A stretch of 44,171 nucleotides of DNA from Oscillospiraceae bacterium (GTDB lineage: Bacteria > Bacillota > Clostridia > Oscillospirales > Ruminococcaceae): positions 1 to 44,171 of the forward strand of contig JAGBAZ010000025.1 of NCBI GenBank assembly GCA_018110905.1, written 5' to 3'. The translations under genes and the position numbers were made by a program. The notes below the pieces were generated by a model. It saw only the letters and a list, made by a program, of their open reading frames with translations, ran no database searches and was not told the DNA's origin. The first letter of the stretch is position 1. Each line of letters begins with the position of its first letter. Positions 8,852 to 16,873 of the stretch are shown piece by piece.

Positions 8852-8948
8852 ATTCTTTTATGTAATAGTCATTTTTTACCGGTGGATTTATCTGCTGCAA
8901 GGGGAATATAATCTAATCAAGGATATTCCTTTGAGGAGGTAAAAGACG

Positions 8949-9194
8949 ATGAATTACAAATTTATTTTTAAAGCAGGACCTCACCTTTGCAGAAACATCG
9001 GCATATCATATTCCGTATGTGAAGATAAAGGCTGTTATTTCATTGAATCTTTTATTGAAGGCGGAGCTTTTTATGAAAAAACCTGTTTAGGCAATTGCAA
9101 AGAAGAAAAAGCAGTTTTTCTCGCAAAACTTTTTGCCGAAAAAGGAGTTCATCCTCTACATATTGACGATATTATTTCAGATATGCGGTTTTAA
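8949..9194 (+). CDS. Small conserved-type protein, DUF6514-like
   Basis: This 81-residue protein has four cysteines and no membrane segment. Its C-terminal pattern, with FLAKLFAEKGVHPLHIDDII, resembles the DUF6514 family of small clostridial proteins that end in a similar helix-loop with 'PxHLxDVxxD'. This is a recognition by eye and is not certain. A strong GAGGAGG ribosome binding site lies 8 nt upstream, and a TATAAT at 8907-8912 could be its -10 box. No function can be assigned. Confidence 0.7.
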   Translation: MNYKFIFKAGPHLCRNIGISYSVCEDKGCYFIESFIEGGAFYEKTCLGNCKEEKAVFLAKLFAEKGVHPLHIDDIISDMRF

Positions 9195-9201
9195 TTTGTG
9201 A

Positions 9202-9228
9202 ACAAAAATCTTTTCCAATCATAAAATA
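9202..9228 (+). promoter_or_regulatory. Possible sigma-K-type promoter before the Cys-rich gene
   Basis: AC (9202-9203), a 16-bp spacer and CATAAAATA (9220-9228) fit the known sigma-K pattern (AC, 16-17 bp, CATANNNTA). The region is AT-rich, so a chance match is possible. Confidence 0.35.
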
Positions 9229-9237
9229 TATTGAGTG

Positions 9238-9269
9238 TGCCTCCTTTTAAGGCAAGAGGCAGCTTTTTT
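9238..9269 (+). terminator. Hairpin with T-tract, terminator of the small gene or leader hairpin
   Basis: TGCCTC (9238-9243) pairs with GAGGCA (9256-9261), with a 12-nt loop, followed shortly by a run of T. It could terminate the 81-aa gene, or it could be the 5' leader hairpin of the next gene if the promoter just upstream is real. Confidence 0.5.
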
Positions 9270-9292
9270 ATCAACTTGATGGGAGGATTTTT

Positions 9293-10087
9293 ATGGCAGA
9301 GCAAAAAACGAACGGCAATGCCTTTAAGGAGGCAGTTTGCATAGACGCCGGCAGGATCTATGATTCCTGTTCAGACAAAGATTGCTTGGAAGATCTTCAG
9401 GTTTATTTTACCGAATCCGAACAGGCAAAAATCGACCGGGCGCTCTCTGTTAAAGCCAAAAGCGTCGAAGTACTTAACGTGTTCCTTGAAGTGGAACCCA
9501 TCCCCTTTAACCGCGGTTTTTATTCCGTGGATATGACTTTCTATTTCCTTGTAAACCTTGCCGCATATTACACCCCGGTTTCAACTGCAGATACAGTAAC
9601 GGGAATCGCCTTTTTTTCCAAAAAAGTGATTCTTTACGGAAGCGAAGGAAATGTGAAAGTTTTCAGTTCCGAAATGCCTTTCGGCGGAAACGGAAATGTT
9701 TCCGACAGCCCAAGAGCCGTTGTTCAGGCAGTAACTCCAATCGTTCTTTCAAGCCGTGTTGCGGATTGTTGTGAATGCGAAAATTGCGGCTGTGAACTCA
9801 ACTTTCCGGAATGTGTTTCCGGATGTTTTGGCGGAAACTTTGTTGTTCCTTCAAGCGGAAGAAAAGTTCTTCTTACTCTCGGGCTTTTCACTATCGTTCA
9901 GCTTGAACGCAGAGTTCAGATGCTTATTCCGGCTTACGATTTCTGCATTCCCGGAAAAGAATGTGTTACCACAACCGATGACCCATGTGAAGTTTTCAAA
10001 CACATCAAATTCCCCACAAACGAATTTTTTCCGCCCAGACTTGAAGAAACAGACAACATCGGAATCTGTTCCTGTGGATGCGGCTGA
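9293..10087 (+). CDS. Cysteine-rich conserved clostridial protein, possibly spore-associated
   Basis: This 264-residue protein has no signal peptide or membrane segment. Cysteines are clustered in the middle (CCECENCGC, then further Cys within about 20 residues) and at the C-terminus, which ends in CSCGCG. The N-terminal segment with YDSCSDKDCLEDLQVYF is a pattern I associate with conserved hypothetical proteins of spore-forming Clostridia. The Cys richness, the sigma-K-like promoter upstream and the isolated transcription suggest a mother-cell or spore-coat protein, but this is inference. GGGAGG precedes the ATG, and a strong terminator follows. Confidence 0.75.
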   Translation: MAEQKTNGNAFKEAVCIDAGRIYDSCSDKDCLEDLQVYFTESEQAKIDRALSVKAKSVEVLNVFLEVEPIPFNRGFYSVDMTFYFLVNLAAYYTPVSTADTVTGIAFFSKKVILYGSEGNVKVFSSEMPFGGNGNVSDSPRAVVQAVTPIVLSSRVADCCECENCGCELNFPECVSGCFGGNFVVPSSGRKVLLTLGLFTIVQLERRVQMLIPAYDFCIPGKECVTTTDDPCEVFKHIKFPTNEFFPPRLEETDNIGICSCGCG

Positions 10088-10097
10088 TGCTCAAAAC

Positions 10098-10131
10098 AAA
10101 AACCGTGCTCAAATTTTGAGCACGGTTTTTT
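10098..10131. terminator. Bidirectional terminator between convergent genes
   Basis: AAAACCGTGCTCAAA pairs with TTTGAGCACGGTTTT, with A and T runs on both sides. It separates the plus-strand Cys-rich gene from the minus-strand methyltransferase gene. Confidence 0.9.
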
Positions 10132-10136
10132 ATTAT

Positions 10137-10808
10137 TTACCATATAAACGGAATAAGACGATATTTCACCTTTTCGGAATAATCTTTGTATCCGGAGAGG
10201 CCTTTTATAAGCATTTCATCTTCAAGTTCCGTTCTGCATATTATAACCGCTGCAATTGCAACTGCAAGCAAAAAAACTTCCCGTGAAGGAAAAATGCATC
10301 TTACCGCAATACACCAAAGTAAAACAGCCGAATAGGTCGGGTGGCGCACTATAGAATACGGTCCGCTTTGTATTACAGTCTGATTTCTGTCCGGCTGAAG
10401 TCTTGCCGTTGATTCAAGAAATGTATTTTCGAGCATAGCTTTGACCGTTATTACTGCGGAAAGTATATAAATTATCATTCCGGCAATAAAATCAAATTCG
10501 ATTTCTTTTCCAAGCGGAGCGGTTTTTCCTGCGGCAAAATAAACAATGAAAAATGCAAAAAGCCAAAAAACAAGAAGCAGAACTTTATCCCATTTCGGAG
10601 AATTTGTATTTATTTTTCCTCTTTCTTTAAGGGTTTCGGGATTCTTTCTGTAAATTACTATCGCCGAAACTATTGCAACAGCTGCATAAACCGAAAAGAA
10701 AATTCCGGAACGAAGGTCAAATTTTCCTGCACCAAGCCAAAACAGAACGGCGCCCAAAATACGTTCAGCAAGAAGCCTTACAATATAATTTACTGCACCT
10801 TTGTTCAT
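10137..10808 (-). CDS. ICMT/phospholipid-methyltransferase-like membrane protein
   Basis: This 223-residue polytopic membrane protein has about five hydrophobic segments. The C-terminal half carries the isoprenylcysteine carboxyl methyltransferase / phospholipid methyltransferase signature: SGPYSIVRHPTYSAVLL around residue 147-163, then a Glu-Asp-Glu motif and the GLSGYKDYSEKVKYRLIPFIW end. Such proteins use S-adenosylmethionine to methylate lipids or small hydrophobic substrates at the membrane. The substrate cannot be read from sequence. The gene begins 18 nt after cytidine deaminase on the same strand, so the two are probably co-transcribed. Confidence 0.85.
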   Translation of the reverse strand: MNKGAVNYIVRLLAERILGAVLFWLGAGKFDLRSGIFFSVYAAVAIVSAIVIYRKNPETLKERGKINTNSPKWDKVLLLVFWLFAFFIVYFAAGKTAPLGKEIEFDFIAGMIIYILSAVITVKAMLENTFLESTARLQPDRNQTVIQSGPYSIVRHPTYSAVLLWCIAVRCIFPSREVFLLAVAIAAVIICRTELEDEMLIKGLSGYKDYSEKVKYRLIPFIW

Positions 10809-10826
10809 AAAACACCGCCTTACGGT

Positions 10827-11240
10827 TTATTTATGAAGGTCCGGCTCCCTGAAAGTATGAGGAAGGATATCTGCAAGGGTGTGTTCTCTGAATTCTTCTT
10901 CGCTTTTTCCGATAAGAACAACAAAATCATCAGCACAGAATTCCGCCATAACCTGGCGGCATACTCCGCAGGGATAGCAATAATCAAGCGGAGGATTTCC
11001 TGCAGGACCGCCGACAACTGCAATTGCAGCAAATTCTCTTTCGCCTTCGCTCACTGCTTTAAAAAATGCGGTGCGTTCCGCACAGTTTGTGGGAGAATAA
11101 GCGGCATTTTCAATGTTGCATCCACGATATATCTTTCCTTCTTTTGTAAGAAGAGCCGCACCAACTGCGAAACCGGAATAAGGAACATAAGCCATTTCTC
11201 TTGCGGCAAGAGCTTCTTTTACAAGGGTTTTGTTATCCAT
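10827..11240 (-). CDS. cdd: Cytidine deaminase
   Basis: Cdd hydrolyses cytidine and deoxycytidine to the uridine forms in pyrimidine salvage. The 137 residues match the tetrameric bacterial type. The zinc site is visible: Cys53-Ala-Glu55 (catalytic Glu) in NCAERTAFF, and Cys91/Cys94 in PCGVCRQVM. The substrate-binding GCNIENAAYSPT segment is intact. AAGGAGG lies 10 nt before the ATG. It is the first gene of a probable two-gene operon with the ICMT-like methyltransferase. Confidence 0.97.
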   Translation of the reverse strand: MDNKTLVKEALAAREMAYVPYSGFAVGAALLTKEGKIYRGCNIENAAYSPTNCAERTAFFKAVSEGEREFAAIAVVGGPAGNPPLDYCYPCGVCRQVMAEFCADDFVVLIGKSEEEFREHTLADILPHTFREPDLHK

Positions 11241-11301
11241 GAAATAAAAACCTCCTTAAATATTCTAAATGAATTTTAACATAAATCCTTTTGTTAATCA
11301 A

Positions 11302-11332
11302 TAAAAAAACGGCGGATTGATACCGCCGTTTT
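11302..11332 (-). terminator. Terminator after the RND transporter gene
   Basis: AAAACGGCGG and CCGCCGTTTT form a perfect 10-bp stem with a 7-nt loop. A T-tract follows in the minus direction, just after the RND stop. Confidence 0.85.
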
Positions 11333-11336
11333 AATA

Positions 11337-14300
11337 TTAAAGATCGGAAATTTCAAGATCTTCTTTTTTGACAATTCTCATTTTCTTTCTGGAAAGCATT
11401 TCATACATAACCGGAATTACAACAAGAGTCATAAGCGTTGCATAAATAAGACCGCCTATACAGCAAACCGCAACCGGCTGAATAAGATCCGAACCGAAAC
11501 CAATTCCCATTGCTATCGGAACAAGGGCAAGAATTGTTGTGAACGCTGTCATAAATATCGGACGAACCCTTGTTTTGGACGCTTCTATTATAGCTTCCCT
11601 TCTCGGAATTCCCTCTTCACGAAGCTGGTTGATATAGTCCACCAGAACGATACCGTTGTTTACAATGATACCAACAAGCATTACAAGGCCGATCATTGCA
11701 ACAATGCTTATTTCAAGCCCCCAGGCGATCAAAGCAAGAAAGGCACCTGTGAATGCAAGAGGAATAGTAAACATTACAATGAACGGAGAACGCAAAGACT
11801 GGAACTGGGCAACCATTATAAGATAAACAAGAATAATACCGATTCCGAGCATTTTAACAAGTTCCCACATCGCTTCCATAATGCTTTCGTTTTCTCCGGA
11901 AAACTCAAAGGAAATTCCTTCCGGTGCCTTGTATTCCGCAAGAGCCTGCTGAACTTTTGCAGAAACAAGAGTAATGTTTTCATTTTCTCCGATTCCGGCG
12001 GAAACGCTGAGATATCTCCTCTGTGCGCTTCTGTTTATTGTTGAAAGAGTTTTTCCGTCAAGGATCGTTGCAATATCCGAAAGTTTCACTTCTTCGGTCG
12101 AACCGTCCTGTTTGGATACTTCAAAAACATAATTTTTTATATCTTTGCGTGTAAAGTTTTCTGCCTTTTCAGAGATTATGATAATATCATAATCACCGTC
12201 TTCCGTTTCAACCGTTGCAGCAGTGGCACTTTTTGTAAGCTGTGTAGCGATTTCCTGGAAAATCTGCGCAACAGTAAGGCCTTTTTTCATTGCTGCTTCT
12301 TTATCAACGCTGATATTTATTGTTGGCTCGGTTTTTTCTTCGCCGGCAGAAACATAGGCAATTCCGTCAACCTCTCCGATTATTTCACCGATCTCTTCGC
12401 CGGTTCTTGCGATATCCTCAAGGTCTTCTCCATAAATATTTATGGTAACTCCGCTTCCGGTGAGCATGCTCATGGAATCCATCATTCCGCCGGTAACATT
12501 GATTTCCGCTTTTTCGTTATATTTTTCTGCAATGGAGGATATTTTTTCCGTAATTCCGGAAGCGTCTTTTTCTCCTTCTTCATCAAGAATTATATACATT
12601 GTTGCGGAAGTAACGTCCGAACTTCCTCCGGACATTCCCACCATGCTTGCCATTCCGCCGGAAAGCATTGTACCGACCGTTTCAACACCTTTTAAATTTT
12701 GAATCTCGCTGCTGAAATCATCGCAAAGTTTTGCAGTATCATCAAGTACAGAATCTTCCGGCATACTGATATTTACCGTGAGCTGGTTGGATTCCATCCC
12801 CGGCATAAAGATAAATCCGCGGCTTATGCAGGCATAAGCGCTTCCGCAGAGAAGAGCTATCGCAAGAATCAGAACAAGAGCTTTATGTTTGAGCGCAAAA
12901 AGAACGAATTTTCCGTATCTTTGCATTCCTTTGCTTTCTTCCTGTTTCTTTTCTTTAACATTTTTAAGAACGGAAGGTGCCATTGCCGGAATGACCGTAA
13001 GTGCAATAATAAGGCTTGCAAGGAGCGAATATGCGATAGTAAGCGCCATATCCTGGAAAAGCTGTTTTGTAAGTCCCTGAACAAATACGATGGGAAGGAA
13101 AACACAAACAGTTGTAAGTGTTGAAGAAGTAATTGCTCCTGCAACCTGGGAAGCACCGGAAACCGCAGCTTTTATCGGCGAAAGGCCAAGGCTTCTCAGA
13201 CGATAGATGTTTTCAATTACAACAATGGAGTTATCCACCAGCATGCCTATGCCCGCCGCAAGTCCGGCAAGAGAAATTATATTTAAGGTTACTCCGGAAA
13301 AATACATGAGTACAATGGCAAAAACAACGCTTATCGGAATGCTGAGCGCAACCATAAATGTCGGTTTTATATCCCGCAGGAAAATAATAAGAATAATTAT
13401 TGCGAGAACCGCACCGATTACCATGTTTTCCATAACAGAGCTTATGATTATTTCAATATAATCGCCCTGATCCATAAGAGTTGAGAAATGAAGTCCGGAA
13501 TATTTTTCTTCAAGTTCATCAAATCTTTCCTGAATGGATTCGGAAACAGCCGCAGTTGCATGGTTTGACTGTTTTGTGAAAGAAAGAATAACACCCCTGT
13601 TTCCGTTAACACTTGCATAAGTTTCACCGGAGTTATCGGTATATTCAATATCGGCAACATCGCCGAGTCTGATCGCTTCAAGTCCGTCGATTCCCATATC
13701 AAAAAGAACGATTTCGCCAATATCCTCAACGCTGTCATATTTATCGCCGACACGGACAAGAACTTCGTTTTCGCCGTCTTTTACATATCCGGCAGGCATT
13801 TCAAAATGCTGTGCATAAAAAATTGTTGCAAGCATTTCGATATTGATCATTTCGTTCATATCCGCGGCTTTTATCGCTTCCGAAAGGGCCGCATCTATCT
13901 GTTCTTTTCCTGCTTCAAGTTCTTTTTCGGCAGATTTTATCTGTGCGGAAGAAGCAGAAAGCTGGGAGGCACCGTTCTGAATTTCTTTTTCTGCCGCAGC
14001 AAACTGTTTTGCTGCCTCGGCTTCGCCCGCGATAAGCGCAGTTTTACCTTCGTCTATCATTTTCTGGGCATCGTTGAGCTGCTTATAGCCATCCTCGATT
14101 TCCTCAAAAAAGCTGTCCATATTGCAAATCATATATTCAATATCGTCGATTGCTTTATCAAGAGTTTCAAGGCTGTATCCCTGTTCTTTAAGTGTGGAAT
14201 CAATATTTCCGAGGAAAGAATCTATTTCATCGATTCCGCACTGAATGGTTTCCATTCCTTTTCTCAAAAGATCGAGAGAAGTATATTCCCCATTTGTCAT

Positions 14301-15326
14301 TTCGGAAATGATTTTATCAATATCCTCTGTATTTACTTCTTCCGAAAGAACGTATTCTTCGACAGATTTAAGTGCGGCAAGGCTTTTCTGAAGAACAATC
14401 CTGTTTTGTTCCATTCCCGCAACAGTGGTTTTAAGGACAAGCATCTGTCCGTATGTTTCATAAATGGTTTCTTTTTGGTTTATCAGCTGTTCTTTTGCCT
14501 TGTCGAGTTCTTTTTTTGCGGCATTCACTTCTTTTTGAGCGGCAGAAAGTTCCTTTGCACCGTCCGAAAGTTGTTTTTCGGTTTCGACCCTTGCTTTTGC
14601 AAGCTCTTTTTTGCCTTTTTCAAGTTCAAGCGTTCCGACTCTTATGGCTTCTTTTCCGTTATCGAGCTGTTTCTGAGCCTTGTCTATTTCCTCATAAGCT
14701 TCGTCAAACTGTCTTATTATTTCGTTTTCGATCCTTTTATTGAGTTTTTCAATTTTTTCTTCGGAAATTCTGAGTTCAACGCTTTTTTCGATCATTCCGT
14801 CGGCAGTAACCGAAGCAACACCTTCGATTCCTTCGAGCTGGCCAAGAATATTTTCGTTCAGGAAAGAAGTAAGTTCATGTTCTTCAAGTCCGTCAACGCT
14901 TACTGCAACAACCGCAGTTGCAAGCATATTCGGATTGATTTTGAGCATGATAGGAGTTCCGACCATTTCGTCCCAGCCGGATTCCAACTGGCCCAAAGCA
15001 TTGGTAATATCTATCGAAGCAATATCAATATCTGTGCCGTCCGAAAATTCGAGCATTACCATTGAATAGTTTTCGGCAGAAGTTGAAGAAATGCTTTTTA
15101 TGTTATCCAGCCTTGCCATGCTTTGTTCAATGGGTCTTGTAACGGTTTCTTCAACAGCTTCCGGTGAAGCTCCGGGATATGTAGTTGTTACTATTACATA
15201 GGGAAAGTCTATGTTGGGAAGAAGGTCCGGGGTCAGATTCAAAAATGAAACAACACCAAGAACAATAACCGCAATAACACCTACAAAAACTGTATAGGGC
15301 TTTTTTACACTGAATTTTGAAATCAA
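11337..15326 (-). CDS. RND (HAE1/AcrB-type) efflux transporter with coiled-coil insertion
   Basis: This 1329-residue protein has the full AcrB-type plan: an N-terminal transmembrane helix (about 12-30), the FPYVIVTTTYPGASPE porter start, and a GIGMLVDNSIVVIENIYR TM4 motif. The second half repeats the plan. It is about 290 residues longer than AcrB. The excess is a Lys/Glu/Ala-rich coiled-coil-like insertion at about 195-485 in the first porter domain. Only one Asp of the usual TM4 Asp pair is present, and TM10 has Asn where AcrB has Lys. No adaptor or outer-membrane partner is nearby, as expected for a monoderm. The start is TTG, with GGGAGG 9 nt upstream located inside the end of the TetR gene, so translation is probably coupled. 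Confidence 0.95.
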   Translation of the reverse strand: MISKFSVKKPYTVFVGVIAVIVLGVVSFLNLTPDLLPNIDFPYVIVTTTYPGASPEAVEETVTRPIEQSMARLDNIKSISSTSAENYSMVMLEFSDGTDIDIASIDITNALGQLESGWDEMVGTPIMLKINPNMLATAVVAVSVDGLEEHELTSFLNENILGQLEGIEGVASVTADGMIEKSVELRISEEKIEKLNKRIENEIIRQFDEAYEEIDKAQKQLDNGKEAIRVGTLELEKGKKELAKARVETEKQLSDGAKELSAAQKEVNAAKKELDKAKEQLINQKETIYETYGQMLVLKTTVAGMEQNRIVLQKSLAALKSVEEYVLSEEVNTEDIDKIISEMTNGEYTSLDLLRKGMETIQCGIDEIDSFLGNIDSTLKEQGYSLETLDKAIDDIEYMICNMDSFFEEIEDGYKQLNDAQKMIDEGKTALIAGEAEAAKQFAAAEKEIQNGASQLSASSAQIKSAEKELEAGKEQIDAALSEAIKAADMNEMINIEMLATIFYAQHFEMPAGYVKDGENEVLVRVGDKYDSVEDIGEIVLFDMGIDGLEAIRLGDVADIEYTDNSGETYASVNGNRGVILSFTKQSNHATAAVSESIQERFDELEEKYSGLHFSTLMDQGDYIEIIISSVMENMVIGAVLAIIILIIFLRDIKPTFMVALSIPISVVFAIVLMYFSGVTLNIISLAGLAAGIGMLVDNSIVVIENIYRLRSLGLSPIKAAVSGASQVAGAITSSTLTTVCVFLPIVFVQGLTKQLFQDMALTIAYSLLASLIIALTVIPAMAPSVLKNVKEKKQEESKGMQRYGKFVLFALKHKALVLILAIALLCGSAYACISRGFIFMPGMESNQLTVNISMPEDSVLDDTAKLCDDFSSEIQNLKGVETVGTMLSGGMASMVGMSGGSSDVTSATMYIILDEEGEKDASGITEKISSIAEKYNEKAEINVTGGMMDSMSMLTGSGVTINIYGEDLEDIARTGEEIGEIIGEVDGIAYVSAGEEKTEPTINISVDKEAAMKKGLTVAQIFQEIATQLTKSATAATVETEDGDYDIIIISEKAENFTRKDIKNYVFEVSKQDGSTEEVKLSDIATILDGKTLSTINRSAQRRYLSVSAGIGENENITLVSAKVQQALAEYKAPEGISFEFSGENESIMEAMWELVKMLGIGIILVYLIMVAQFQSLRSPFIVMFTIPLAFTGAFLALIAWGLEISIVAMIGLVMLVGIIVNNGIVLVDYINQLREEGIPRREAIIEASKTRVRPIFMTAFTTILALVPIAMGIGFGSDLIQPVAVCCIGGLIYATLMTLVVIPVMYEMLSRKKMRIVKKEDLEISDL

Positions 15327-15330
15327 ATCA

Positions 15331-15945
15331 TTAAGCCTCCCTTACCGTTGCTTTTTTTACTATATTAAGTCTTCTTCTGAATTTGTTCTTCAGCTCTTCC
15401 ATATCCCCTTCGCCCAAAAAAATCTGAGGAAGAGCACTTTGATAAAGCGCTTCAATAACACCGATAATATCCATTATTTCCTGTTCATCTCTGATATCGA
15501 GATTCCCGATTCCGAGAGAGCTGCAGGCCTCGAGCCATTTTTCTCTGTCAAGATTTTCTATATAATGAGATATAGGTTCAAGCTTATTCATATTCGTATA
15601 AGGAACAACGTGGCAAACAATCTCCTGCCAGTTTTTATCGGATCCCGCGGCAACGATTTCATCAAAAACTGTTTCACTCAATTCAAAAATATCGCCGTGA
15701 ACGGAGGATATCCTTTTTATTACATTTTCTTTGATCCTGTTTGAACTTTCATTGACAAAATATTCAAAAGCATCGTCCTTGTTTTTAAAATACTGATAAA
15801 AACTTCCTCTCGGAATTCCGGCATTTTTGATGATCTGATTTATAGACATTTCCGGAAAAGGCACCCGCTTTAATTCATAATAAATCGCAAGAAAAATCCT
15901 TTTCTTTTTTTCTTCAGAAAGTTTTTCAAAAGTTGTGCTTGGCAT
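15331..15945 (-). CDS. TetR/AcrR-family regulator of the RND operon
   Basis: The 204-residue protein has a TetR helix-turn-helix at about 15-60 (INQIIKNAGIPRGSFYQYF) and a variable ligand-binding C-terminal half. It is the first gene of a two-gene operon: its TAA overlaps the translation-initiation region of the RND gene 4 nt downstream. A perfect palindrome lies just downstream of its promoter, so repression of itself and of the efflux pump is likely. CAGGAGG lies 5 nt before the ATG. The inducing ligand is unknown. Confidence 0.92.
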   Translation of the reverse strand: MPSTTFEKLSEEKKKRIFLAIYYELKRVPFPEMSINQIIKNAGIPRGSFYQYFKNKDDAFEYFVNESSNRIKENVIKRISSVHGDIFELSETVFDEIVAAGSDKNWQEIVCHVVPYTNMNKLEPISHYIENLDREKWLEACSSLGIGNLDIRDEQEIMDIIGVIEALYQSALPQIFLGEGDMEELKNKFRRRLNIVKKATVREA

Positions 15946-15961
15946 AATTCCTCCTGAAAAG

Positions 15962-16006
15962 ATGACATATTGTCATAAGAATAGCACCCTTTTAAATTTC
16001 AGTCAA
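15962..16006 (-). promoter_or_regulatory. Promoter and palindromic operator of the tetR-RND operon
   Basis: On the minus strand TTGACT (16001-16006), a 17-bp spacer and TATTCT (15978-15983) form a good sigma-A promoter. At the expected transcription start lies ATGACA-TAT-TGTCAT (15962-15976), a perfect 6+3+6 palindrome, which is the size and position of an autoregulatory operator. Confidence 0.7.
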
Positions 16007-16044
16007 CATTATATAAATATATTCAACAATAATTTAATATATAT

Positions 16045-16073
16045 AAAAAAGCGGAGCAGTGCTCCGCTTTTTT
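16045..16073 (-). terminator. Terminator after the SASP gene
   Basis: AAAAAAGCGGAGC and GCTCCGCTTTTTT form a 13-bp stem with an AGT loop, just after the SASP stop on the minus strand. The T run on the plus strand also faces the other way. Confidence 0.9.
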
Positions 16074-16090
16074 ATATGGGAATCCCAAAA

Positions 16091-16273
16091 TTATTTCATG
16101 CCGTTTTCGTAGGATTCGATCATTTTTTTAACCATCTGGCCGCCGATGGAACCTGCCTGGCGGGAAGTAAGGTCACCGTTGTAACCCTGTTTAAGGTTTA
16201 CACCTACTTCGTTTGCTGCTTCCTGTTTAAATCTTTCAAGAGCGGCTTTTGCCTGTTTGTTGGAACTGGACAT
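16091..16273 (-). CDS. Alpha/beta-type small acid-soluble spore protein
   Basis: This 60-residue protein is a typical alpha/beta-type SASP, which coats DNA in the spore core and protects it from UV and heat. Recognised segments are ALERFKQEAANEVGV (the GPR protease site lies after the Glu) and GDLTSRQAGSIGGQMVKKMI, the conserved DNA-binding half. AGGAGTG lies upstream of the ATG. Expression under the forespore sigma factor sigma-G is known for the family, but I could not pick a clean sigma-G promoter here. It is the first direct sign in the window that the organism forms endospores. Confidence 0.97.
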   Translation of the reverse strand: MSSSNKQAKAALERFKQEAANEVGVNLKQGYNGDLTSRQAGSIGGQMVKKMIESYENGMK

Positions 16274-16401
16274 TTTTATTTAACACTCCTTTTTAATTTT
16301 GCGTTTGCATGATTATTTTTTATTTTTTTCGGCAATATATTAATGGAAAATGTTTTACAATTTTTACGGTAAATTTTTCTGAAAAAATTTTTATTAAGCT
16401 A

Positions 16402-16429
16402 TTGACATTTCAGAATAATTTGTTATAAT
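16402..16429 (+). promoter_or_regulatory. Sigma-A promoter of perR
   Basis: TTGACA (16402-16407), a 16-bp spacer and TATAAT (16424-16429) are both perfect hexamers. AT-rich sequence around the -10 box resembles a degenerate Per/Fur-type box (TTATAAT at 16423-16429), which would fit autoregulation. Confidence 0.75.
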
Positions 16430-16456
16430 CCTAATTGCAAACAGCTCTTAATTAGG
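16430..16456 (+). repeat. Inverted repeat overlapping the perR ribosome binding site
   Basis: CCTAATT (16430-16436) and AATTAGG (16450-16456) are perfect complements 13 nt apart. They lie between the -10 box and the TTG start, and the right arm includes the first bases of the ribosome binding site AGGAAG. It could be a DNA operator or a weak leader hairpin. Confidence 0.5.
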
Positions 16457-16466
16457 AAGTGATTTA

Positions 16467-16844
16467 TTGAAAAACACGGTTCAGAAAATCGCAATTATGA
16501 ATGCGCTTATGGCCCTTGACCATCCCACCGCTGATGAGGTTTATGAATGTGTTCATAATGAATTTCCTTCTATAAGTAAGGCAACCGTTTACAGGATTTT
16601 AAATCGAATTTCCGAAGAAGGTGAAATCCTTCATCTTCAGATTCCCGGCGGTGCAGACAGATTTGACACCACCCTTTGCGCTCATCACCATCTTAAATGC
16701 AACAAATGCGGAAAAGTTTGTGATGTTTCCGTTCCGGAACTTGACGGAATAGAAAAACGCATAAAAGAAGAAAACGGTTTTTCCATTGGCGGTTACCGTA
16801 TTGTTTTCAGCGGACTTTGCTCCGACTGCGTTTTCAAAAAATAA
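16467..16844 (+). CDS. perR: Fur-family repressor, PerR-like
   Basis: This 125-residue regulator has the winged-helix motif HPTADEVYECV...ISKATVYRILN. The metal site follows: RFDTTLCAHHHLKCNKCGKVCD, with an HHH cluster, a CxxC zinc pair, and a second CxxC at the C-terminus (CSDC). The Asp in RFD favours a peroxide sensor (PerR) over a ferric uptake regulator. The downstream peroxide-detoxification gene, 29 nt away, supports this. It starts with TTG after AGGAAG and is about 20 residues shorter at the N-terminus than Bacillus PerR. Confidence 0.85.
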   Translation: MKNTVQKIAIMNALMALDHPTADEVYECVHNEFPSISKATVYRILNRISEEGEILHLQIPGGADRFDTTLCAHHHLKCNKCGKVCDVSVPELDGIEKRIKEENGFSIGGYRIVFSGLCSDCVFKK

Positions 16845-16873
16845 GATTGAAAAATTTTTGAAGGGAGATTATA

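Noticed and set aside
13806..15065. Long plus-strand open frame of 419 codons inside the RND gene
   Set aside because: It is a Phe/Cys/Lys-rich shadow of the coiled-coil region; codon bias of AT-rich coiled coils leaves the antisense frame open.
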